Assembly: GCA_003833135.1 (NCBI GenBank) | Contig: QZLH01000249.1 | Location: forward strand, 1 to 15,031 | Source of the DNA: Oehlia diaphana | Lineage: Eukaryota; Glomeromycota; Glomeromycetes; Glomerales; Glomeraceae | Direction: 5' to 3' | Length of the DNA stretch: 15,031 bases | In this document: positions 1 to 8,359 of the stretch, one piece after another | Numbering within the stretch: position 1 is the stretch's first letter | Layout: each line of letters begins with the position of its first letter | The notes under the pieces: model-generated | The model's input: only the letters and a program-made list of their open reading frames with translations | Told to the model about the DNA's origin: nothing | Databases searched by the model: none | Translations under genes and position numbers: made by a program

Positions 1-451
1 GAACGTATAGATCCGATGTCAAGTTCTCTTTTTGACACATTCGAACGTGGAAGTCTCCCTCCGGTTAGATTTCAACCAACAGAAACGCATTGTAACTTTG
101 CATGTCTATACATCACCAAGGGTTCAAAGAATATTAAACAATGTAGAGATGAACGCAATGCAATTCTCGTGATTGTGAAGGATGTTTCTTATGAAGTCAG
201 GTAGAATCGATTGCGATGTAATGTGATCATTTCAAAACCATTTGGCGAGCTACATGATCTCGACACGTTCGAATTAACATGCACGATATTGGATCCGAGT
301 TGCCTTACTCGATAAAATGACTCTCGATCTTAAAGTTGGGCTAAAATTCTTTAAAGAATACTTACGAAAACCTTTCAAAGTTTCGGAATATGAACAACAA
401 CATGACAATATAAATTTTTTGGAAGCTTTGAATCTACCAGAGTCACGTTGA
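1..451 (+). pseudogene. Coding-like remnant of unknown family, truncated at left edge
   Basis: The frame is open from base 1 (E-R-I-D-P-M...) to a TAG at 202-204. It then continues in the same frame without another stop to TAA at 313-315. Overlapping that stop, another frame (from 311, D-K-M-T-L-D-L-K-V-G...) stays open to TGA at 449-451. Base composition is much less A/T-biased than the sequence that follows, and the residue mix (L-Y-I-T-K-G-S, F-E-L-T-C-T-I-L-D-P, F-F-K-E-Y-L-R-K-P-F) looks protein-like. I read this as the 3' end of a gene carrying one premature stop and one frameshift. An ATG at 16 gives a 62-residue frame, but the open sequence upstream suggests the true start lies outside the window. 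No domain is recognised. It could instead be part of a transposon gene. An abrupt T-run begins at 471. Confidence 0.4.
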
Positions 452-765
452 TTGAAATTATCACGTGATCTTTTTTTTTTTTTATTTATTTTTAAATTAA
501 ACGTTTCTTTATATTTTTTCTTATAAAAACTACATTTTTAAGATAATTTGGTCCTTTTCTATTTCTTTTCTTGTATATTTTTTTCGTTGTAAATTATTAT
601 TAATTTTTAAATTAATTTTTTCATTTAGATTAGAATTTTATTTTATACCTATTTGAGTAAATATTTTTTGAGTCTGTTTCGAAATGTCTCGAAATATTTT
701 TTGTATCATTCAAAACTTGTTTGGTGAAGTATGATTTTTTAAAGGACAAATTTATCCTGAACTGA
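452..765. other. A/T-rich spacer
   Basis: The stretch begins with a TCACGTGA palindrome (461-468) next to a T-run and TTTA-rich low-complexity sequence. I see no reading frame, RNA fold or repeat beyond homopolymer-like sequence. Confidence 0.6.
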
Positions 766-857
766 GGGGTCCAGGTTCTTTATCCTAAACCCCCTATATA
801 AATAAGTTTTTTCAGAGTAATCGTCACATGATTAATACTAGGATAACCTGAACCCCC
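766..857. repeat. Short imperfect inverted repeat
   Basis: GGGGTCCAGGTT-CTTT-ATCC at 766-785 pairs with GGATA-ACCTGAACCCCC at 841-857, with one four-base bulge and a mismatch. The loop is about 55 bp and A/T-rich. Outside the arms, AAAGGAC (740-746) and AAGGACAC (868-875) do not extend the pairing cleanly. It may be a small foldback element or MITE relic, since no flanking duplication was found. A rho-independent terminator makes no sense here because no gene is adjacent. Confidence 0.45.
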
Positions 858-879
858 GGTCTATTTTAAGGACACTTTT

Positions 880-1450
880 TTAAATTGTTTAAATAAAGAT
901 CTTGACCGGCTGATTTGAAAAATTGTGCTACATTTGGAAAAAATCATATTCTTGAATTAACTTAAAAAAGAGGCTTTTCTGATGACCCATGTAAACATTC
1001 AAGGTTTTAAACATTCTGTGGCTAATTATAAACGTAGAATTATAAAATTACACAACTAAGTACCCCATTTTCAATTTGAAATTTACTAAGATTTGAAATT
1101 CGAATATGCGTACTTTGAATATTTATTGAAATGTATATTTTTGGTATTTCTTTCCATTACTCCTTTATTCCAAATGAGTATTGATTGATAAAAGCTTAAC
1201 CTAAATTTAATTAAGCATATTGGGGATGAAAAATGAAACTTTTTTTAATTTAAACTAGTTCATTTTAATATTACCCATTTTTAATTAAGTAAATCATAGA
1301 CAAACTTTATCAATTAGTATAATACATTGGGAATTTTCCAAACAAATCTTATAAGTCTTATTTGTGGACGTTAAATCCTTTATAAATTACCCTGTAATGT
1401 TAAATCATTTCATTTCCTAATTGTAACATATTGTAAGAATTCGTGGTTAT
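880..1450. other. Gene-free A/T-rich stretch
   Basis: This is moderately complex A/T-rich sequence with stops in all frames. Weak internal similarity exists (AATTTGAAATTTACTAAG followed by ATTTGAAATTCGAAT near 1073-1105), but nothing that supports a feature. Confidence 0.5.
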
Positions 1451-1865
1451 GGTACGTTTTACCTAAGTTCATTTTGCCGGTGGACTTTTCACCGAAGCCA
1501 TTTCATCGAAAGGGTATTTCGCAGAAATGAAATTTAGTCAAGTGGAATTTTCGCTGAATAGACATTTGCCGAATCCTTTCTCTGAATCATCCATTTCACC
1601 GAAGTCTACTTCATCGATTAGAACATTCCGCAAAAATGTTAGCAATTGATTAAAATTTCAATCTAATACCTGAACTATAAATCTTTTTAGTAACAAAATT
1701 TTTGTAAATATCATATGAAATATTTTGACAAATATGATTTAAATATCTGTTCAATAAAATATAATATTTGATGAAATATCTATTTGATGAAATATCTTTC
1801 GGCGAAATGTCCCTTCGGCTTCGGCGAAATGTGTCAGTGAAATAAACTTTAGCGAAAGTCAGGAT
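1451..1865. repeat. Foldback element A: opposed arrays of short TTTCACCGAA-type units
   Basis: From about 1451 to 1638 there are roughly a dozen degenerate units, 14-16 bp apart, with the core CATTTCRCCGAA (for example CTTTTCACCGAAGC, CATTTCATCGAAAGG, CCATTTCACCGAAGT). After a spacer of about 130 bp, the reverse complement of the core appears as a second array from about 1766 to 1861 (TTTGATGAAATATC, TTTCGGCGAAATGTC, TTCGGCGAAATGTG, TTTAGCGAAAGTC). The two arrays are in opposite orientation, so the whole can fold on itself. That is the architecture of foldback-type non-autonomous DNA elements. There is no coding frame inside. Clean termini and a target-site duplication could not be found, so the limits are approximate. 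Confidence 0.7.
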
Positions 1866-2164
1866 TCTATTTATTATAATGATAATGATCTTGGCAAAAA
1901 ATCATTTGAAACAATTTCCTTTACGCAGATGGAAAAATTCTAGGCGTCTAAATAATGAATTGCGAAACATAACAATAATGATCATCAAGGACGTATTTTT
2001 TTGTTATTTGTAAATGGTTTAATTTCATATAATACACATATTTCATAATAATAAATAATGAATAATTTTTAAACGTTTTACATGGCTTAAAAATATCCTG
2101 CAATGAAGTTTATACATAAAAAAACTTAATTCAAAAATTCTTAATAGGTATTGATTACTTGAGT
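1866..2164. other. A/T-rich spacer
   Basis: Low-complexity A/T sequence without reading frames or repeats that I can support. Confidence 0.5.
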
Positions 2165-2273
2165 CAGTTCTTGAAAATCAGTTTGAAGTCAGCTTTGATT
2201 CAGAATGGTTTTTATTATGGTTAAAATAGTTCTCAACCCAGGAGACTCAGAAATTAGATCAGTTCAAGAATTG
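2165..2273. repeat. Weak inverted repeat
   Basis: CAGTTCTTGAA at 2165-2175 is matched by TTCAAGAATTG at 2263-2273 on the opposite strand (10 of 11 positions). The sequence between also repeats TCAG/AGTC words. It could be a decayed MITE-like element or chance. Confidence 0.25.
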
Positions 2274-2666
2274 GCTTGATGAAAATCATCACGTGAAAAT
2301 GTGATAAACATTCAAGTTTGCAATTTCCAAATTAGAGTTTTTCGTTCAGCAGGTAACAAAATAATTCAGATTCGTTTCACCTACTCATTAGGAAGAGTGT
2401 TATCTTACGTTCATCAGAAATTAAACCGTTGACGGTGTTCCATAAGGGATAAAGTCATAAAGCTATAACTAATCCTGGTTAGAAGTTGCAGCAACTTAGA
2501 ATCTTTAAAGACATATACTGTAACCGTTATTTGAATTTTTTTTTTGATATTAAATAATCAAAAATTTTACTAAAAAAAATTCTCAATGCTACCAACTTTA
2601 CTATCAATGCAGTCTTTTTTGATAACCATATAAAACCCTATTATAAGTATGTTTAATATATAGTAG
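2274..2666. other. Gene-free stretch
   Basis: A TCACGTGA palindrome lies at 2289-2296. The 2300-2520 part is more complex than its surroundings but has stops in every frame and no recognisable motif. From 2525 it becomes poly-T/A-rich. Confidence 0.45.
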
Positions 2667-2773
2667 ATTTTAATAGTTTTAAAAATGTTATATTTTAAAA
2701 ATTAATATGAAACTAATAAATATATAAATTCTAATTTTATAAATTTTTATATAGTAGTTTAAATATTCTATTG
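2667..2773. repeat. A/T-rich dispersed repeat, copy 1
   Basis: The copy starts TTTTAATAGTTTTAA and carries a core ATAAATTCTAATTTTATAAA and an end TAGTTTAAATATTCTATT. These blocks recur in the same order at 3069-3170. Part of them recurs near 4659-4755 and 6534-6605. No terminal repeats or coding capacity were seen. Confidence 0.55.
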
Positions 2774-2821
2774 GAAGTAAAATGAATAAAAATTTTTAAT
2801 AAAATAAAATTACTGTATATC

Positions 2822-2895
2822 TACCTCCCATATATAATAAATACCCTTCTTGGAATTTTTTAAAATATCCAGGGTATACTATTTTTTATTAAAAG
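2822..2895 (+). repeat. Small inverted-repeat element, internally shortened copy
   Basis: TACCTCCCATATATAATAAATACCC at one end and TATCCAGGGTATACT...TATTAAAAGG at the other resemble, in order, the reverse complement of the two ends of the element at 4448-4603. This copy is about half as long, so the middle appears to have been deleted. It is probably a non-autonomous, MITE-like family, judged by eye from short similarities. Confidence 0.35.
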
Positions 2896-3013
2896 GAATG
2901 TAAAAGAAAGAAAATATTAAATTATATTCTCTTTATTTATTTATATATAATATGTTGATTAAAAGTATACTTTTCATAAAATAATTGATATATAAGGTTA
3001 ATTATGGTTAATT

Positions 3014-3170
3014 CTCAAAAATATTTTAAAGATAGAAGTAGTTATATAAATATAAAATATGAAATTCATTTTAATAGTTTTAAGAATTTTATATTTTATG
3101 TAACTAATATTAAACTAATAATATATGAATTCTAATTTTATAAATTTTATATAGTTTAAATATTCTGTTT
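3014..3170. repeat. A/T-rich dispersed repeat, copy 2
   Basis: 3069-3170 repeats copy 1 (TTTTAATAGTTTTAAGAA, AATTCTAATTTTATAAATTTT, TAGTTTAAATATTCTG). The preceding block 3014-3068 (CTCAAAAATATTTTAAAGA, AGTTATATAAATATA) is shared with the copy at 4659-4755, so the family unit is longer than copy 1 alone. Confidence 0.55.
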
Positions 3171-3601
3171 TTGATTTCTTGAAATTGTAGAAACTCAGAA
3201 CTCCAACTAAATGGATTATAACTACTATGTTATCATAATTTTTTTTTCAAACAACATTTTGAATAGTTTTATTGAAAGTTATCACATGGTTGATTATGAC
3301 TCCATTAATCATGATTGTTATAAGTTATTAGTTTCTTCGAGCAGCAGTTGCAAAATAGTCTATAAGACAGGTATCAAAATTGTTCTGATTATTATCCATA
3401 TACTACTACTTCAGAATAAAATTCATTAATAACCAAAATACTTCACTCTCCTCTTTTTCATTATATATTTTTCCATAAAAGGTAAAGTATCTTATTTAAT
3501 ATACTTATTGTTTGATATAATAAGTATCTTGTGTTCAATAGTAAATGTTATAGTATTGATGGATTTGCCAGCTCTATGTACATTCTCATATTTTTGTAGT
3601 G
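3171..3601. other. Gene-free A/T-rich stretch
   Basis: A 72-residue frame exists at 3211-3429 on the plus strand. It is rich in I, N, Y and K as expected from A/T-biased sequence, and it has no recognisable motif, so it is not called. Nothing else stands out. Confidence 0.45.
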
Positions 3602-4033
3602 AATTTATCTTTTTCAGTTTCACAGATGTATTCATAAAAATTATTTGGTGAATATCTGTGCCACATGACCATAATAGCTGAACCCATATGATTTTTGAAT
3701 CGAATTTGGTTAGATTTAGATTTGATTCATGAGAAAGTTTGCATAATGGGTGAATTATTGCTTGCCCATGAGAATTGTAGACGCCTCCAGGAAGTGGAAA
3801 TAGATTGATTCTGAATCTAGAACTATTACAATGCTCAAAACCAGCTCATGATGGCCACATTCTCTGGCGAAAATGGGGTCAGTTTGGTCTTGAGGTTTTG
3901 CAATCGTATGGAAAGATCTTTACTTGCTGAATACAATATCAAGTATTTGAGTATTATACACAGAAATATACCCAAAAATCCTGTACCCATTATGTATAAT
4001 GTCTACCTGGATATTATGGTCCATGATATATGA
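3602..4033 (+). pseudogene. Coding-like remnant of unknown family with several in-frame stops
   Basis: A single plus-strand frame runs from about 3602 to TGA at 4031-4033 and is broken by only five stops. One lies near 3635, one near 3689, and three form a cluster at about 3806-3820 (TGA TTC TGA ATC TAG). The intervening peptides look like soluble protein: W-L-D-L-D-L-I-H-E-K, G-E-L-L-L-A-H-E-N-C-R-R-L-Q-E-V-E-I-D, and M-M-A-T-F-S-G-E-N-G-V-S-L-V-L-R-F-C-N-R-M. The last 61 codons from ATG 3848 are intact. The leucine-spaced pattern (LLLAHENCRRLQEVEI, VSLVLRFCNRM) faintly recalls leucine-rich F-box-type proteins that are abundant in Glomeromycotina, but this is a guess from pattern only. The stretch is visibly less A/T-biased than its neighbours. 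Confidence 0.35.
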
Positions 4034-4447
4034 TATACCATTTGTTAAAGTAATAAAACTGTTAAATTGTAATTAAATATTTGAATAATAATATAAGAAA
4101 AGTATGAAATATAAACTAATGTTATATAAATGCAATTATATGCTATATGTATATAATATAAATTGCAATTTTTTGTCTTTATATTTAATTAACTTTTTTA
4201 AAAAGTATGGTATATTAATCTTATTCTACTATAAAGTTATTAAAAGGTATAGTAGTAAAGATATAAAATTAAGTTTCTAATTTAATGGGTAAAAAAAAAT
4301 TGCTATAAATTACATACAATCTCTGAGTTGTCAAAAGAGATGATCATGTTGATTTCAAATTCATTAGTACCGCCATGAGTTGTTTTATAAATTATTGAAT
4401 GTCATATCCATTTAATAAGTAAAATTTTTAAAATTTTTTCTTTATTG
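4034..4447. other. A/T-rich gene-free stretch
   Basis: Very A/T-rich sequence full of TATA words. The 4318-4400 part is more complex, and its minus strand reads I-Y-K-T-T-H-G-G-T-N-E-F-E-I-N-M in one frame. That is too short and unsupported to call as a gene remnant. Confidence 0.4.
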
Positions 4448-4603
4448 GACCACAGTACCCAGGTATCTTGCAAATTTTAGGGGGTCAGTCAACACTTTTA
4501 CACGTGTTGCCTGTGTAAATTAGATTGTTCAAATAGTAAAATCAAAAGAAATTGGAGATTTTTTCAGAAAAAGGGGGGTACTATATATGGAGGAATTGTG
4601 GTC
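4448..4603 (-). repeat. Small inverted-repeat (MITE-like) element
   Basis: It begins GACCACAGTACCC and ends GGAGGAATTGTGGTC. The outer GACCACA/TGTGGTC ends are perfect inverted repeats, with partial pairing further in, and an internal GGGGGGTACT (4573-4582) could also pair with CAGTACCC. The length is 156 bp with no coding capacity. A CACGTG palindrome sits inside at 4501-4506. A shortened relative in the opposite orientation lies at 2822-2895. No convincing target-site duplication flanks it, so the ends are approximate. Confidence 0.4.
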
Positions 4604-4658
4604 AGCAATATATGGTATATAAAATATGATTAAAATTTACTTTCATTATAAAATCAAA

Positions 4659-4755
4659 TTCTAAAAATATTTTAAAGAAGCAGTTGTATATAAATATATA
4701 ATCCATTTTAAAAGTTTTAAGAAACTTAATATTATATCTGAAGTAATAATACAAG
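4659..4755. repeat. A/T-rich dispersed repeat, copy 3 (partial)
   Basis: TTCTAAAAATATTTTAAAGAAG, TATATAAATATATAATCCATTTTA and AAGTTTTAAGAA match the 3014-3100 part of copy 2 in order and orientation. After that the similarity fades. Confidence 0.45.
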
Positions 4756-4996
4756 AAATTTTACTATTGATATCTCTATTATGAATCTTCTATCTTTGAC
4801 TGATATTACAATAATTAAAAAAGTGTTATGAATGAGAGAGGAAAAGAGGACACACATTACTTAAATGCTTTCTTTAATGCCTTATTGGTTAAGTCTTTCC
4901 AAGGATTATATTTGTATCACTGTCATCATGATCATTAAGCAGATTCGGACAAATATGCTTCAGTGTGAACTTTTTAGGTAGATGGGAATCAAAGAT

Positions 4997-5323
4997 ATGA
5001 ATAATTAATTAAAGGTGTCACAAGTGGAAGGAATAGAGAGGACACTTGCTTTTAATACATTGCAGATATCATTTATATTATCTTTCTTAAATGCTTCCTT
5101 TCATCAACTAGAGAACTTCTAACTTTATTTGTTATTCTAATGGGAATATGGGATTACACTTGGCGTTTAGGAGTAGTAGGTTCTGATACACTGTTCGTGT
5201 GTTGATTTCGTTGTGATGATATTAAAGATCCAGATTTTATAAATACTGCTATATTATACATCATGAGCATGCACCTTAAAGCCACAATGGTATAAAAATT
5301 TGTCCATTATTTACAAGGAAGAC
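4997..5323 (+). repeat. Array unit 1 (about 327 bp)
   Basis: Complete unit. Compared with unit 2 it lacks about 26 bp after CTTCCTTT (the TTAATGCCTTATTGGTTACAGA segment) and has a few single-base differences. The 3' half is nearly identical to unit 2. Confidence 0.75.
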
Positions 5324-5676
5324 ATGAATAATTAATTGAATGTGTCACAAGTAGAAAGGATAGAGAAGACACATGCTTTTAATGCATTGCAGATATCATT
5401 TATATTATCTTTCCTTTAAATGCTTCCTTTAATGCCTTATTGGTTACAGAATCATCAACTAGAGAACTTCTAACTTTATTTATTATTCTAATGATGGGAA
5501 TATGGGATTACACTTGGCGTTTAGGAGTAGTAGGTTCTGATACACTGTTCGTATATTGATTTCGTTGTGATGATATTAAAGTTCTAGATTTTATAAATAC
5601 CGCTATGTTATGCATTATGAGCATGCACCTTAAAGCCACAATGGTATAAAAATTTGTCCATTATTTAAAGGAAAAT
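5324..5676 (+). repeat. Array unit 2 (about 353 bp)
   Basis: Complete unit carrying the ATGCCTTATTGGTTA segment missing from unit 1 but present in the partial unit at 4876-4891. Unit 2 is therefore closer to the ancestral form at that point. Confidence 0.75.
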
Positions 5677-6075
5677 ATGAATAATTAACTGAATGTGTAG
5701 AAAGGTAGAGAGGACACATGCTTTTCCTTAAATACTCCATTTAATACCTTATTAGCTAATAAGCCTTTCTAAGGATTTAAAGAACACCTAAATTAACTAA
5801 TCATGATGATATTCTTACTAAATATTCCTTTTGATTTCTTTCTTATTTTTCATATATATGAAAGAATATTGGGTAACTAAAATAATGAACCCTATAAATA
5901 ATTTTTCAGAAATTTTTTGTATGAACAACTAGAAAATGATTTTTTATCAAGATTAAAATCTAGATTTTTTTTTATAGATGCGGATATTCTATTATAGAAA
6001 CAGTATGTCATCATAATAGCACGAAAAATCCAGATTTTGTAAACACTTCCATATGCATTGTCTTTCCATTTTCTA
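5677..6075 (+). repeat. Array unit 3 (diverged, about 400 bp)
   Basis: The head (ATGAATAATTAACTGAATGTG, GAGAGGACACATGCTTT) and the tail (TCATCATAATAGCACGAAAAATCCAGATTTTGTAAACACT near 6008-6047) match the other units. The middle, from about 5800 to 5990, is unrelated A/T-rich sequence or heavily diverged. Confidence 0.55.
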
Positions 6076-6533
6076 ATAATAATTAATTGAATGTGTCACA
6101 AGCAAGTGGAAGATATAGAGAGGACACTTGCTTTAACCATTGTATTACTAGTGTCATGTGTTTAATATCAGGAGGAGGAGAATGGCTGTTCTCTCTGTTG
6201 TCTTGGGGAGTATAAGAAGAATAAAGAGTTTGTTCTGTGGCAGGGTTCTATCATATAATTAGACCTCCTTACGTCTCACATAAATATCTTTTCTCAGGTT
6301 TCAAAGTTTTAACAGCATTTTTAGTCCACGCGGAGACAGGAGAAAGAATCTTGCTACTACTTTATCTATTTCTAATTTAATAATATTTTTGCTTTAATTT
6401 AAGCCTTTCTAAGGATTTATAAAACACCTATAGTATGGAGAGTTTTCAAAGATCCTGCTTGTTTAATGCATTGTATTAATGGAATAAAGTTCTAATATCA
6501 TTTGTTCTATGAATCTAATGAATTTAGTGAATC

Positions 6534-6605
6534 TAATAAATTAATATTTCATAAAAAAATGATATATAAAATTCTAATTTTCTATGGTTTAAATATTCCA
6601 TTAAA
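6534..6605 (+). repeat. A/T-rich dispersed repeat, copy 4 (partial)
   Basis: TAATAAATTAATATTTC, ATATATAAAATTCTAATTTTCTA and GGTTTAAATATTCCATT match the second half of copies 1 and 2 in order and orientation. Confidence 0.4.
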
Positions 6606-6683
6606 TAATATATATAATGAAGAATTTTAGTAAATAAAATTATCATTTGTTAATAAAGTAATAAAAATTATATAATAATTACA

Positions 6684-6797
6684 GAAGATACACCAACATG
6701 TTATGCTAAATTAATGAAAAGCTTTTGGGATCCTGATCCTGAAAAAGGACTTTCTATAGAAATTATTTCTAGACGCAGAAATAATAATAAAATATAA
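6684..6797 (+). pseudogene. Protein kinase C-terminal exon relic
   Basis: Frame GAA GAT ACA CCA... reads E-D-T-P-T-C-Y-A-K-L-M-K-S-F-W-D-P-D-P-E-K-G-L-S-I-E-I-I and ends at TAA 6795-6797. This matches the end of the kinase C-lobe (subdomain XI) in the Rhizophagus-type tyrosine-kinase-like family, where the usual form is TP-x-C-Y-x-x-L-M-K-R-C-W-D-x-D-P-x-K-R-P-x-I. Here R-C-W has become S-F-W and the invariant arginine of K-R-P is lost (K-G-L), so the domain is not functional. ATTACAG directly precedes it at about 6678-6684 and may be an old intron acceptor. No upstream kinase sequence is recognisable in the A/T-rich DNA before it, so only a last exon or fragment survives. Confidence 0.7.
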
Positions 6798-7285
6798 ACC
6801 AACATTAATATAAATGCAATTACTGTATTGCTGCTATCTATATCATCTATGTCTTAAATTTAAAAAATTATTCGTTGATATCAAATGAATTTAATTAATA
6901 TAAACTTTATATATTAATTCATATAAATTTATACTTTAGAAGAGTGAAACTCCTCAGACTGAATACTCTCACAGAAGTAAGCTCTTCCACTATATGTTGA
7001 ATACGGAAGATTTGCAAGTAATAATATTAATTATTTTAGTATAATGATTTTAATATAGTATTAAAAGGAATAATTCATAGGTAACATTTCTGCTTATGTT
7101 TTCTGTAACTATTTTCTGTTTTGCTATTTTGATATGTTTTATTATGTAGTAGTTGTATTATCCTAATCTTAAAAATTCCATCTAAAGATTCTACCTTTAT
7201 ATATATTGTTCTTTATTGTAATTAGCAATAGTAGCTACTTTTAGCCATAGAAGTAGTGGATTACTACTAATAAATCTTTCAGGTG
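6798..7285. other. A/T-rich gene-free stretch
   Basis: No frame, RNA or repeat supported. The catalytic DDE part expected downstream of the adjacent transposase relic, toward lower coordinates on the minus strand, was looked for here and not seen. Confidence 0.45.
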
Positions 7286-7530
7286 TCACAATGTAATATA
7301 GCCTTTGAATTGATATATCATCTTTTTTCTTCAATTTTCTGGAAGCCGATGAGCAACTGATGTCTTTCTTTATTAACTAAATTATGACGAGACATAAAAC
7401 CATCAACCCATTTTTGAGAAAATCTTGCTTCTTCTATATCTGGATATACTGTTTTATACTGTATGTTGGCAATCCAGAATTTTGGTAAAATGAAACCATA
7501 GAAATATTGTTTTTCACCAGTACTTTGAGA
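7286..7530 (-). pseudogene. CENP-B/Tc5-type HTH fragment of a Tigger/pogo-like transposase
   Basis: Reading minus from 7530, an open stretch of 70 codons after a TAG gives Y-P-D-I-E-E-A-R-F-S-Q-K-W-V-D-G-F-M-S-R-H-N-L-V. This is the signature of the second DNA-binding HTH (CENP-B/HTH_Tc5) of pogo/Tigger transposases, where the usual core is F-x-x-S-x-x-W-x-x-x-F-x-x-R-H-x-L. The frame then shifts. In another frame down to about 7286 the sequence reads R-K-T-S-V-A-H-R-L-P-E-N, a stop, then K-K-M-I-Y-Q-F-K-G-Y-I-T-L, which continues the family pattern (R-R-x-T-x-x-x-x-x-L-P). The catalytic DDE domain is absent. It is a dead, truncated copy with at least one frameshift. These transposases cut and paste their own element in the nucleus. 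Terminal inverted repeats were not identified. Confidence 0.65.
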
Positions 7531-8140
7531 CTATTATCTTTTAGAGTAATATCACATCTTATAACTATAATCTCCTCTTTTACTATAATATTCTGTTATC
7601 ATTAGGTGATTACTTTCTATAATTATATAGGTGAACAACTAATACTATTATATGTACAATAAGTTATGATCTATTAAAGTTTGTAAGGTTTAATGTATAA
7701 CAAATTAATATTATATTTTTTTGTATACATTATTTTTTTAAATACTTGTAATTAAATTAAAGCAATTTTTTTATAATCACCAATACTTATATAAATATTT
7801 AAGATTTTTTAACAATTGCCTTGTATAAAATAAAGAAATAAGGGTATAACATCTGTAAATTCAATAAGTAATACAATTGATGCATCTATATTAGAAAATT
7901 AATCAATATGTCAGTGTCTTTTGAATAAAAACTAGAAAATGATCAATTATCGGAGCTTTTTTCCAATAATTTTTCATAAGGCATCAAGCAAATCGCTTGT
8001 GGATTCACCATTACGTAACCTCAATAATATGATTCAGAGAGGTATATTTATTATCAAAAAATAAAATTAATTTTGAAAATTAAAAAGGAAATTTTGGAAA
8101 ACAACCTTTTAGTTAAGAATTTATATTGAAATTCAAAAGA
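7531..8140. other. A/T-rich gene-free stretch
   Basis: Mostly low-complexity A/T. 7930-8065 is more balanced and has a 40-codon open frame on the plus strand (S-S-K-S-L-V-D-S-P-L-R-N-L-N-N-M-I-Q-R-G), but no family is recognised. Confidence 0.45.
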
Positions 8141-8160
8141 TGCACAGCCAGTGCACAGCC
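8141..8160 (+). repeat. Short direct repeat
   Basis: TGCACAGCC occurs twice with an 11-bp period (8141-8149 and 8152-8160), probably from replication slippage. Confidence 0.6.
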
Positions 8161-8280
8161 TATGATTTATATTACTGTACTGTTTATTAGTTTATTATGC
8201 AATGTTTACTTAATTGATTACTTTGCCTCATTATTATGTATGGCTTATAATATAACGTTAAATGTAATTGGTCAATAAAG

Positions 8281-8353
8281 TAAAGCCACATGAAATGTTT
8301 AAATAAAGTTATAAATGTTTACATAAAGCCACATATGAAATGTTTATGTAAAG
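8281..8353 (+). repeat. Two-copy tandem repeat, period about 43 bp
   Basis: TAAAGCCACATGAAATGTTTA at 8281-8301 is repeated as TAAAGCCACATATGAAATGTTTA from 8324. The intervening AAATGTTTACA echoes the same words. Confidence 0.65.
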
Positions 8354-8359
8354 ACTGAC

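Larger units (their letters stand above)
4826..6460 (+). repeat. Degenerate tandem array, unit about 330-400 bp
   Basis: Units start at ATGAATAATTAATTGAATGTGTCACAAG-like sequence near 4997, 5324, 5677 and 6076, with a partial, more diverged unit at 4826-4996. The two central units are very similar over their whole length: AGAGAGGACACTTGCTTTTAAT, TTGCAGATATCATTTATATTATC, GAACTTCTAACTTTATTT, TACACTTGGCGTTTAGG, GAGCATGCACCTTAAAGCC. Outer units are increasingly diverged. The block AAGCCTTTCTAAGGATTTA recurs at 5759-5777 and 6402-6420, with a variant at 4891-4907, which suggests a longer ancestral unit partly deleted in the central copies. No frame is conserved, so it is non-coding. The gradient of divergence suggests unequal crossing-over at the centre of an old satellite-like array. 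Confidence 0.8.

Noticed and set aside
3211..3429. 72-codon plus-strand frame
   Set aside because: I/N/Y/K-rich peptide typical of A/T-biased DNA, with no motif and no coding-like composition shift at its ends.
4318..4400. Minus-strand peptide I-Y-K-T-T-H-G-G-T-N-E-F-E-I-N-M
   Set aside because: Protein-like but very short, with no neighbours in frame and no family that can be named.
5500..5560. Conserved GGGAATATGGGATTACACTT-type block in two array units that reads as a short peptide
   Set aside because: Open for only about 22 codons, and the conservation is explained by the recent similarity of the two tandem units.
6181..6261. Short frame beginning ATGGCTGTTCTCTCTG after a purine-rich AGGAGGAGG
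   Set aside because: Only 26 codons. The purine run resembles a bacterial ribosome site, but the sequence is eukaryotic in character and there is no supporting context.
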